NCBI GenBank assembly: GCA_948874605.1
Contig: CAQRXS010000078.1
Span: forward strand, 1-5,747
Length of the DNA: 5,747 nucleotides
From: an uncultured Bacilli bacterium
Lineage (GTDB): Bacteria > Bacillota_I > Bacilli_A > RF39 > UBA660
Direction of reading: 5' to 3'
A program made the position numbers and the translations under genes. The notes under the pieces are model-generated. The model did no database searches, had not been told where the DNA came from, and saw only the letters and a list, made by a program, of their open reading frames with translations. This document shows positions 1-5,702 of this stretch, piece by piece; the first letter of the stretch is position 1, and every line of letters begins with the position of its first letter.

Positions 1-899
1 GAAAATTAGGAACACCAGAAGCACGTACAGTAACAGAACAAATTACATATGAAAATATGAAATTCTTTTTAGAAGAAAATCGTGAAATAGCTCTAACTAT
101 CGTTGAAAAGGCAAGCCGTAGTAAGATTGCTCGTGAAGCAGCAAGAAAAGCACGTGAGGCGGCACGCAACGGCAAAGGTAAAGAAAAAAAGGATAAAATA
201 TTAAGTGGTAAATTAGCTAAGGCAACTGGTAAAGACTCTTCAAAAATGGAACTATTTTTAGTCGAAGGAGACTCTGCGGGTGGATCAGCTAAAACTGGTC
301 GTAACAGAGAAACTCAAGCTATCCTGCCACTTAGAGGTAAAGTTCTAAACTGTGAAAAAGCTTCTAATAATGACATTCATAGTAATGAAGAATTAAATAC
401 ATTAACATATGCCATAGGAGCAGGTATTGGAAACGATTTTGATCCAAGCGAATCAAATTATGGAAAAATCATAATTATGACAGATGCCGATGATGATGGT
501 GCACATATTCAAATTTTACTTTTAACATTCTTCTACCGTTTTATGCGTCCACTAATTGAAGCTGGAATGCTATATATTGCAAACCCACCTTTATATGCTT
601 TAGACTTTGGAAAATATAAAGAATATGTTGCAACAGATGAAGAATTAGAAGAAAGAAAGAAAACAGTAAAACAATCATATAAAGTACAACGTTTTAAAGG
701 ACTAGGTGAAATGGATGCCGATGAATTATATGATACAACTATGAATCCAGAGACTCGTAGTTTAATAAAAGTTAGTATTACTGATGCTGCTCTAGCAGAA
801 AAACGAGTATCAGTACTTATGGGAGACAAAGTTGAACCACGAAAAGAGTGGATTGAAGAAAATGTTGACTTTACATTAGAAGATAATTTTAGGAGGTAA
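1..899 (+). CDS. parE: DNA topoisomerase IV subunit B, 3' part (5' end outside window)
   Basis: This is the C-terminal part of the ATPase/TOPRIM subunit of topoisomerase IV, which works with ParC as a heterotetramer to decatenate daughter chromosomes and relax supercoils. The reading frame is open from the first bases (codons from position 3), so about 298 codons are visible and the N-terminal GHKL ATPase domain is missing. Counting from the Met at 57, the TOPRIM metal-binding signatures are EGDSAGG (residues 70-76, catalytic Glu70), PLRGK (91-95) and TDADDDGAH (142-150, acidic D143/D145/D147). The C-terminal signature QRFKGLGEMDADEL (211-224) and the tail MGDKVEPRKEWIEENV follow. A Lys/Arg-rich helix-like stretch (about 20-48) precedes TOPRIM. 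The sequence resembles Bacillus ParE more than GyrB, and the parC neighbour supports this, although gyrB and parE are paralogues. The last codons, AGG AGG TAA, double as the parC Shine-Dalgarno. The Met at 57 is internal, not a start. Confidence 0.95.
   Translation, partial: KLGTPEARTVTEQITYENMKFFLEENREIALTIVEKASRSKIAREAARKAREAARNGKGKEKKDKILSGKLAKATGKDSSKMELFLVEGDSAGGSAKTGRNRETQAILPLRGKVLNCEKASNNDIHSNEELNTLTYAIGAGIGNDFDPSESNYGKIIIMTDADDDGAHIQILLLTFFYRFMRPLIEAGMLYIANPPLYALDFGKYKEYVATDEELEERKKTVKQSYKVQRFKGLGEMDADELYDTTMNPETRSLIKVSITDAALAEKRVSVLMGDKVEPRKEWIEENVDFTLEDNFRR
891..896 (+). promoter_or_regulatory. Shine-Dalgarno of parC, inside the end of parE
   Basis: A perfect AGGAGG sits 8 bases before the parC ATG and encodes the two C-terminal arginines of ParE. 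Ribosomes finishing parE therefore stop on the parC initiation site, which suggests translational coupling and balanced subunit output. The coupling is inference; the overlap is seen directly. Confidence 0.85.
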
Positions 900-904
900 T
901 TAGT

Positions 905-3469
905 ATGGCAAAGAAAAAAGAAGAAAAAAACATCATTGAAAAAATATATGATTACACTCTAGAAGACATCATGGGAGATCGTTTTGGTAGATATTCAAAA
1001 AGTATCATTCAAGATCGTGCATTACCAGATGTTCGAGATGGTTTAAAACCTGTTCAAAGAAGAATTTTATATACAATGTGGGAAGATAAAAATACTTTTG
1101 ATAAGCCTTATCGCAAATGTGCTAAAGCAGTTGGAGATGTAATGGGAAAATATCACCCACATGGTGATTCATCAATTTATGGAGCTATGATTTATATGTC
1201 ACAGCCTTGGAAAATGCGTGAAATTTTTATTGATATTCACGGAAACAATGGTTCAATAGACGGCGATGGACCTGCTGCATATCGTTATACAGAGACACGC
1301 CTTACTCGTCTTGCTCAAATAATGTTAAAAGACATTAATCGAAATGCCGTTGAAATGACTTTAAATTATTCTGATGAGGAATTAGAACCAACTGTATTGC
1401 CTGCCCATTTTCCAAATCTTTTAGTTAATGGCTCAACAGGTATATCAGCAGGGTATGCAACAAACATTCCACCACACAATTTAGGTGAAGTAATAGAAGC
1501 GACAATTCATCGTATCGATAATCCAAATTGTCGTCTTGATACAATTTTAAACATTGTTAAAGGACCAGATTTTCCAACTGGTGGAGTAGTTGAAGGACGC
1601 GAAGGACTTCTACAAGCATATACTACTGGACGCGGAAAAGTAGTTGTTAAAGCTAAAACAGAAATAATTAAAGAAAAAGGAACTCATCAAATAATTATTC
1701 ATGAAATACCATACGATGTATTAAAAGAACAATTACGCAAAAAAATCGAAGATATAAAAATAGATAAAAAAGTAGATGGCATTACAGATGTAATCGACGT
1801 TTCAGATAAAAACAATATGGCAAAACTAATTATAGAACTGAAAAAAGATGCCAATGCTGAACTTATTTTAAACTATTTACTAAAAAATACAGATTTACAA
1901 GTAAATTATAATTTTAATATGGTTGCTATTGTAAATCGTCGACCAAAGCAACTAGGTATTCTAGAAATTCTAGATGCATTTATTGCCCATCAAAAAGATG
2001 TAATTTTAAGGCGCACAGAATATGATTTAAACAAAGCTAAAGAAAGACTTCATATTGTAGAAGGATTACTTAAAGCAGTAGACATATTAGATGAAATAAT
2101 TAAGACAATCAGAGCATCAAAAAATAAAGCAGATTCAATCGCAAATTTAATGAAAGAATTCGAGTTTACTGAAGCTCAAGCAACAGCAATAGTAACAATG
2201 CAATTATATCGTTTATCAAATACTGACATTAATTTGTTATTAGAAGAAAAGAATAATTTAAATAAAATGATTGAATTCTTAACATCAATTCTAAATGATG
2301 AAGAAGTTCTAAAAAAACAGATGAAGAACAGTTTATCTGAAATCAAAAAAGAATTTGCTAGTCCTCGTCGAACTGAAATTAGAGATGAAGTAACAGAAAT
2401 TAAACTTGATCCAAAAGACATGATAGTTAAAGAAAATGTAATAGTTGTAGCTACAAATGATGGTTATGTAAAACGTATACCTTTAAAATCCTATGTTAGT
2501 GCAAGCAGTGAGCCTACAGCATTAAAACCAGGAGACTTTATAAGAGGATTATATAGTACAACATCACTTGATACTTTATTAATGTTTACCAATCTAGGGC
2601 ATTATTTATATGTACCAGTTCATGAAATAGTTGAAACTAAATGGAAAGAATTAGGTAAACACATTAGTAATTTAATTCAAATTAGTGCCGAAGAAAAAAT
2701 AATTTCAGCTATGATTTTAGATAATAAAGATACAAATATTATAATGACTACAAAAAATGGTACAACTAAACGTACTAAATTAGAAGATTTAATTGTTAGT
2801 CGTTATACAAAACCAGTTAATGCTATGAAACTTAAAGATGATGATGAATTAGTTTCAGTAGTAAAAGATAATGGTCGTGCAGTATTTGTAACAAGAACAG
2901 GACATTATTTAAATATAGATTCAAATGAAATACCAATAGTTGGAGCAAAAGCTTCTGGCGTTAAAGGAATTGGACTTAAAGATGATATTGTTGTAACTTG
3001 TGTTTCTCCAGCTCCATATGATGAATATTTAACTATCTTCACTAATAAAAATACTTCAAAAAGAATTAAACTTAGTGAGTTAGAAAGTATGACTCGTGCT
3101 AAAAAAGGATCAACTTTAATAAAAAAAGTAAAATCCACAAATTATGAAATCACAAATGCTATTTCAGTAAATAATCATGATCTTATAAGTATTAAAACTG
3201 ATGGGGAATTTAAAGAATTAAAAACAACTGAATTACCAATAATGGATTTGTCATCAACAGGAAGTACCATTTCAAAAACTGATATTGAAGAATCATTTAA
3301 AATGGCTGAATTAGTTGAAAGAAAACTTGAACTTAACGAGACATCAATCAAAGTAAATGATGCAGAAGAAAAAGATTCTAATCAGAATATTGAAGTAGAA
3401 TTACCTAAAAAGAAAGAAGACCCAAAAGAACTAACTATTGAAGATTTTATTGGCGATTTCAAATTATAG
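905..3469 (+). CDS. parC: DNA topoisomerase IV subunit A
   Basis: This is the DNA-cleaving and religating subunit of topoisomerase IV. The 854-residue product starts with a winged-helix breakage-reunion domain. The catalytic pair is Arg127-Tyr128 in AAYRYTETR, with Tyr128 forming the covalent 5'-phosphotyrosyl link. The quinolone-determining segment is GKYHPHGDSSIYGAM (81-95). GYATNIPPHN (183-192) and a long coiled-coil-like tower region (about 350-490) follow. The C-terminal beta-pinwheel starts near residue 500, with blade repeats such as DGYVKRIPL, NGTTKRTKL and TSKRIKLSEL. No intact GyrA box (QRRGGKG type) is visible, and parE lies upstream, so ParC is favoured over GyrA. It is about 50 residues longer than Bacillus ParC, owing to a charged, Glu/Lys-rich tail (about 796-854). 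The start ATG is set by AGGAGG at 891-896, 8 bases upstream and inside the end of parE. Gly93 occupies the usually acidic quinolone-region position (see findings). Confidence 0.96.
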   Translation: MAKKKEEKNIIEKIYDYTLEDIMGDRFGRYSKSIIQDRALPDVRDGLKPVQRRILYTMWEDKNTFDKPYRKCAKAVGDVMGKYHPHGDSSIYGAMIYMSQPWKMREIFIDIHGNNGSIDGDGPAAYRYTETRLTRLAQIMLKDINRNAVEMTLNYSDEELEPTVLPAHFPNLLVNGSTGISAGYATNIPPHNLGEVIEATIHRIDNPNCRLDTILNIVKGPDFPTGGVVEGREGLLQAYTTGRGKVVVKAKTEIIKEKGTHQIIIHEIPYDVLKEQLRKKIEDIKIDKKVDGITDVIDVSDKNNMAKLIIELKKDANAELILNYLLKNTDLQVNYNFNMVAIVNRRPKQLGILEILDAFIAHQKDVILRRTEYDLNKAKERLHIVEGLLKAVDILDEIIKTIRASKNKADSIANLMKEFEFTEAQATAIVTMQLYRLSNTDINLLLEEKNNLNKMIEFLTSILNDEEVLKKQMKNSLSEIKKEFASPRRTEIRDEVTEIKLDPKDMIVKENVIVVATNDGYVKRIPLKSYVSASSEPTALKPGDFIRGLYSTTSLDTLLMFTNLGHYLYVPVHEIVETKWKELGKHISNLIQISAEEKIISAMILDNKDTNIIMTTKNGTTKRTKLEDLIVSRYTKPVNAMKLKDDDELVSVVKDNGRAVFVTRTGHYLNIDSNEIPIVGAKASGVKGIGLKDDIVVTCVSPAPYDEYLTIFTNKNTSKRIKLSELESMTRAKKGSTLIKKVKSTNYEITNAISVNNHDLISIKTDGEFKELKTTELPIMDLSSTGSTISKTDIEESFKMAELVERKLELNETSIKVNDAEEKDSNQNIEVELPKKKEDPKELTIEDFIGDFKL

Positions 3470-3476
3470 TAAAATT

Positions 3477-3515
3477 AATCACTTATTAAACATAGATTTT
3501 AATAGGTGATTTTTT
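3477..3515 (+). terminator. Intrinsic terminator of parC, containing the ylbD ribosome-binding site
   Basis: The left arm at 3477-3490 pairs with the right arm at 3498-3511 over 14 consecutive base pairs: AATCAC with GTGATT at the base, then one T-G pair, then an A/T-only upper stem. The loop is 7 bases (3491-3497). A run of six T (3510-3515) follows at once and ends at the next gene's ATG. The right arm includes AGGTGAT (3504-3510), which is the Shine-Dalgarno of that gene. The structure fits a Rho-independent terminator, though the stem has only four Watson-Crick G/C bases per strand or fewer, so some read-through is likely. It may also mask the ribosome-binding site in read-through RNA. 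Confidence 0.75.
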
Positions 3516-3860
3516 ATGACAAAAGAACAGTTTAAAGAGTTTGCACGAGTTAGACCTGAATTAGCCAACTATGTTGAAAACGGAAGTATGACATGGCAAA
3601 AATTTTATGAGTTATATGATATGTATGGTGAAGAAGAATCTGTTTGGTCCAAATACAAAAATTTTGAACCTGATAGCTCTCCAAGAAAGATGACTGATAT
3701 TTTAGAAAAAATAGATCCAGATTCGATTCAAAAACATATAGAAACAGCTCAAAAGGCACTAGATATATTTAGTGAATTTGCAACAAAAACAACAGAAAAT
3801 ATAACTAATAATATAAAACCTAGCATTGAAAGACCATTATCTAAATTTTTCGGTGATTAA
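3516..3860 (+). CDS. ylbD: YlbD-like small protein (putative spore-coat family)
   Basis: This 114-residue soluble protein has no signal peptide or membrane segment. The N-terminal half resembles the Bacillus YlbD family: a short helix with FKEFARVRPEL (6-16), then NGSMTWQKFYELYDMYG (22-38), then an acidic EEESVW stretch and YKNF (47-50). The pattern of a His/Arg-Pro-x-Leu segment followed by TWQ-x-x-(F/Y)E and a Gly-Glu-acidic-Trp block is the part I recognise. The C-terminal half is predicted helical (IQKHIETAQKALDIFSEFA, 71-89) and ends FFGD. Family members are annotated as putative coat proteins in Bacillus; the molecular role is unknown, and a coat role cannot be inferred here. AGGTGAT (3504-3510) lies 5 bases before the ATG, inside the parC terminator stem. 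The ylbE-like gene follows after one base, the same pairing as in Bacillus, which strengthens both calls. Confidence 0.75.
   Translation: MTKEQFKEFARVRPELANYVENGSMTWQKFYELYDMYGEEESVWSKYKNFEPDSSPRKMTDILEKIDPDSIQKHIETAQKALDIFSEFATKTTENITNNIKPSIERPLSKFFGD
3852..3857 (+). promoter_or_regulatory. Shine-Dalgarno of the ylbE-like gene, overlapping the end of ylbD
   Basis: GGTGAT encodes the last Gly-Asp of the YlbD-like protein, and its TAA stop follows directly. It lies 4 bases before the ATG at 3862. It matches the 3' half of the ideal Gram-positive site (AAGGAGGTGAT) and decides the start: the in-frame ATG at 3826 lies inside ylbD and has no comparable site. Translational coupling with ylbD is likely. 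Confidence 0.7.
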
Positions 3861-3861
3861 A

Positions 3862-4080
3862 ATGAAAAAAATAATATTATATAATTTAGAAAAAGATAAA
3901 ATGCTAGATTATTTAAAACAAAATTCATATTTTATAAAAGACTTAAATCGTCATCCAGAAAACTACGATAAATTCAAAAAAATAATAAAAGAAAAATATA
4001 ACTTACGATTAACTGATAAAGTATCAAATGTCATAAATGATATTGAGTTAGTAAGTAGTATCATTAATACATTAAATTAA
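3862..4080 (+). CDS. ylbE: YlbE-like small protein
   Basis: This 72-residue, Lys/Asn-rich soluble protein has no signal or membrane segment. It resembles the Bacillus YlbE-like family (about 80 residues), whose members are short and begin with a (L/Y)-x-x-(I/L) helix followed by a P/S-Y-(F/W)-(Y/I)-(R/K)-x-L-x-R-x-P core. Here the corresponding part is LKQNSYFIKDLNRHPENY (18-35). The C-terminal third is helical (VSNVINDIELVSSIINTL). Function is unknown across the family. The start at 3862 is preferred to the upstream in-frame ATG at 3826 because of GGTGAT 4 bases upstream and because family members begin close to this helix. It lies one base after ylbD, as in Bacillus where ylbD and ylbE are adjacent, so the two are probably one transcript and may act together. 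The family call rests partly on this adjacency. Confidence 0.65.
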   Translation: MKKIILYNLEKDKMLDYLKQNSYFIKDLNRHPENYDKFKKIIKEKYNLRLTDKVSNVINDIELVSSIINTLN

Positions 4081-4138
4081 TAAGGTTGTTTTTTATATCC
4101 ATTTATATTAAAATAATAATATAGAAAAGATGATAAGA
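4081..4138 (+). other. AT-rich gap with a weak A/T-only inverted repeat upstream of the pilin-like gene
   Basis: The gap is almost entirely A/T. It contains TTTTTT (4089-4094) without a convincing GC hairpin before it, so I do not call a terminator. TATATTA (4104-4110) and TAATATA (4117-4123) form a 7-bp inverted repeat around a 6-base loop. This could be an operator or simply part of the promoter region, but in such A/T-rich DNA it may be chance. Several -10-like hexamers occur, but none pairs with a -35 at a good distance. Confidence 0.3.
4128..4134 (+). promoter_or_regulatory. Ribosome-binding site that sets the start of the pilin-like gene
   Basis: AGATGAT, one mismatch from AGGTGAT, lies 4 bases before the ATG at 4139, the same register as in ylbE and nfo. 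The upstream in-frame ATG at 4130 falls inside this site and lacks a site of its own, so 4139 is preferred. The site is weaker than those of the neighbours. Confidence 0.5.
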
Positions 4139-4723
4139 ATGGATAAAATAAAAGAAAAATTAACATTTTCAAAAATAGAGATACTATTTATAATAGTTTT
4201 AATAGCACTCGTTATAGTTGCTGGAATAACAGTATTTTCAATAACAACTCAAAATAAAAATATAAGTAACTTTAAAAAAGACTCTAGCTATTTAATTTCG
4301 TATGCCAAAAATGCTTACGCTTCTTTTAAAATGACTGATAAAACAGACTTTATAACAGTTGGTAGTGATGGTCAAACCAAAGGAATGTGTATAACAATTA
4401 ATGGCTTAAAGGAAAACGGCTTTCTTACAAAAGACTACAACGATTGGAACGGTTATGTTGTTATAGAAGAAGCACCAAACAATAGATATAACTATGGTAT
4501 TTGGGTAACAAACAAAAAATACGTTATTGACGGATATGATTCAGAGAAAATTAACGATTTATCTTTAAAAAATGGTATAAAAACTTACAATAATGATACT
4601 TTCAGTGATAAAGTTAAAACATCATTTACTGGCACAAGCAGTGAAAAAGGTGGAACAGGAAAAACTAGTGAATCATCTATAAAGAGATATGAAGCCAAAT
4701 GTGTTGATGAAAAGATAGAATAA
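4139..4723 (+). CDS. Pilin-like (type IV prepilin-like) membrane-anchored secreted protein
   Basis: The product has 194 residues. It starts with a short basic leader (MDKIKEKLT), then FSKIEILFIIVLIALVIVAGI (10-30), which has the layout of a type IV prepilin or pseudopilin N terminus: Phe at +1, Glu at +5 (Glu14) and one long hydrophobic helix. The residue before the putative cleavage site is Thr9 rather than the usual Gly or Ala, so processing is uncertain and it may stay as an uncleaved anchor. A polar, probably extracellular domain follows the helix, with an amphipathic start (about 36-65) and GLKENGFLTKDYNDWNGYV (89-107). This resembles the C-terminal region of pilin-like proteins in many Bacillota. 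Cys84 and Cys188 could form a disulfide. The tail (about 160-181) is Ser/Thr/Gly-rich. No pilus ATPase, prepilin peptidase or platform gene is in the window, so its partner machinery is unseen. It could also be simply a signal-anchored surface protein. Confidence 0.6.
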   Translation: MDKIKEKLTFSKIEILFIIVLIALVIVAGITVFSITTQNKNISNFKKDSSYLISYAKNAYASFKMTDKTDFITVGSDGQTKGMCITINGLKENGFLTKDYNDWNGYVVIEEAPNNRYNYGIWVTNKKYVIDGYDSEKINDLSLKNGIKTYNNDTFSDKVKTSFTGTSSEKGGTGKTSESSIKRYEAKCVDEKIE

Positions 4724-4736
4724 TCTTTTCTTTTTT
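4709..4736 (+). terminator. Intrinsic terminator of the pilin-like gene
   Basis: GAAAAGAT (4709-4716) pairs perfectly with ATCTTTTC (4723-4730), leaving a 6-base loop, and six T follow (4731-4736). The stem begins inside the last codons and the loop contains most of the stop codon (4721-4723), so translation to the stop would compete with folding. The T-tract is immediately followed by a -10 element for the next gene. Confidence 0.75.
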
Positions 4737-4744
4737 GTTATACT
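4736..4744 (+). promoter_or_regulatory. nfo: Extended -10 promoter for nfo
   Basis: TG-T-TATACT fits the extended -10 form TGnTATAAT with one mismatch. The sequence 17 bases upstream (TAGAAT, 4716-4721) is only a poor -35, as is usual for extended -10 promoters. The predicted transcription start is about 4750-4752, giving a leader of only about 10 bases that is little more than the Shine-Dalgarno. The last T of the preceding terminator is also the T of the TG element. Confidence 0.55.
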
Positions 4745-4750
4745 AATTTT

Positions 4751-4756
4751 GGTGAT
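4751..4756 (+). promoter_or_regulatory. nfo: Shine-Dalgarno that sets the nfo start
   Basis: GGTGAT lies 4 bases before the ATG at 4761. The in-frame TTG (4749), GTG (4752) and ATG (4755) upstream all touch or lie within this site, so they are poor start candidates. The resulting protein begins MLIIGSHVS, which lines up with the usual N terminus of endonuclease IV. Confidence 0.75.
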
Positions 4757-4760
4757 GAAA

Positions 4761-5675
4761 ATGTTAATAATAGGAAGTCATGTATCATTTGGAACAAAGC
4801 AAATACTAGGAGCTTTAGAAGAAGCCTTAAATTATAATTCAAATACTTTTATGTTCTATACTGGTGCTCCAACAAATACAATTAGAAAACCTATCGATAA
4901 TGATATAGTTTCTCGAGCAAAGATAACTATGAAAGAAAAGAATATAGATATAAATAATGTTGTGTGTCATGCTCCTTACATCGTAAACCTTGGTAGTAAG
5001 AAAGATTTAGAAAAGTATAATTTCAGTATTAATTTTATACGTAATGAATTAAAAAGATGCGATGAAATGGGAATCACAAAAATGGTTCTTCATCCAGGTA
5101 ATGCAGTAGGAATAACTAAAGAAGAAGGTTTAAATAATATAGCTGAAGCTCTAAATAGTATTTTAGATGGAACTACATCATGTAAAATATTACTAGAAAC
5201 AATGGCTGGAAAAGGAACAGAATGTGGTTGTACAACTGATGAACTAAAATACATAATTGATAAAGTGAATTGTCAGGACCAAATAGGGGTATGTCTTGAT
5301 ACATGTCATATTTTTGATGGGGGATATGATATTAGTAACTTTGATTTATATTTAAATGAATTTGATGAAAAAATAGGCATAAACAAAATAGGTTGTATAC
5401 ATGTTAATGATTCAAAAAATATTCTTGGCTCACACAAAGATCGCCATGCTAATATTGGCACAGGTAATATAGGATTTAATAATTTAATAAATATTATTTA
5501 TCATGAAAAATTAATTAATGTTCCTAAAATTCTAGAGACACCATACATTGGAGATACTGATGATTCAAAAGAACGCTTATATCCTCCATACAAATATGAA
5601 ATAGAGATGATTCGTAATAAGAATTTTAATCCAAACTTTTTAGAAGAAATAAGAAAAGAATACAAAAAAGATTAG
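4761..5675 (+). CDS. nfo: Endonuclease IV (apurinic/apyrimidinic endonuclease)
   Basis: This cytoplasmic base-excision-repair enzyme cleaves DNA 5' of abasic sites and removes blocked 3' ends. From the chosen start the protein has 304 residues, slightly longer than the usual 280-300. It is a TIM-barrel enzyme with three catalytic zinc ions, and all nine ligands of the family can be placed: His70 (CHAPY), His111 (LHPG), Glu146 (LLETMAGKG), Asp180 and His183 (CLDTCH), His214 (IHVNDSK), Asp227 and His229 (DRHANIG), and Glu259 (ILETPY). The N terminus MLIIGSHVSFG and the segment NTFMFYTGAP are typical of Bacillus-type Nfo. It appears complete and active. It probably has its own promoter (4736-4744) and terminator (5665-5691), so it is a single-gene unit with no evident functional link to the genes before it. 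A basic tail (KEYKKD) ends the protein. Confidence 0.97.
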   Translation: MLIIGSHVSFGTKQILGALEEALNYNSNTFMFYTGAPTNTIRKPIDNDIVSRAKITMKEKNIDINNVVCHAPYIVNLGSKKDLEKYNFSINFIRNELKRCDEMGITKMVLHPGNAVGITKEEGLNNIAEALNSILDGTTSCKILLETMAGKGTECGCTTDELKYIIDKVNCQDQIGVCLDTCHIFDGGYDISNFDLYLNEFDEKIGINKIGCIHVNDSKNILGSHKDRHANIGTGNIGFNNLINIIYHEKLINVPKILETPYIGDTDDSKERLYPPYKYEIEMIRNKNFNPNFLEEIRKEYKKD

Positions 5676-5691
5676 AATAACTAATCTTTTT
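5665..5691 (+). terminator. Intrinsic terminator of nfo, overlapping its stop codon
   Basis: An 11-bp perfect stem pairs 5665-5675 (AAAAAGATTAG) with 5681-5691 (CTAATCTTTTT) around the 5-base loop AATAA. The left arm contains the nfo stop codon (TAG, 5673-5675). The T-run forms the end of the right arm, and the matching A-run on the left means it could also terminate transcription arriving on the other strand. The stem is poor in G/C, but its length and position make a terminator the best reading. Confidence 0.7.
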
Positions 5692-5702
5692 ATCTAAGTG
5701 CG

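Noticed and set aside
533..829. Open frame of 98 codons on the minus strand within parE.
   Set aside because: It overlaps clearly conserved parE coding sequence, has no ribosome-binding site, and its composition is what an antisense shadow frame gives. The minus-strand frames in parC and ylbD are rejected for the same reason.
57..899. Independent short gene starting at the ATG at 57.
   Set aside because: The frame is open to the window edge and the preceding codons (KLGTPEARTV...) match ParE, so the Met is internal.
3826..4080. Longer ylbE form starting at the ATG at 3826.
   Set aside because: That ATG lies inside ylbD and lacks a ribosome-binding site, while GGTGAT stands 4 bases before the ATG at 3862.
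4063..4094. Possible terminator after ylbE: ATTAAT (4063-4068), ATTAAT (4076-4081) and a later six-T run.
   Set aside because: The stem would be six A/T pairs only and is separated from the T-run by 7 bases, so it is unlikely to terminate well. Transcription may continue into the pilin-like gene.
4086..4122. Promoter for the pilin-like gene using TTGTTT (4086-4091) and one of several TA-rich hexamers.
   Set aside because: Spacings are 12, 14 or 22 bases, none suitable, and TA-rich hexamers are expected by chance in this gap.
4646..4672. KGGTGKTS in the pilin-like protein looks like the deviant Walker A motif of ParA/MinD ATPases.
   Set aside because: It lies in a Ser/Thr/Gly-rich, probably extracellular tail near the C terminus, without the beta-strand before it or any other ATPase motif. 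A chance match in low-complexity sequence.
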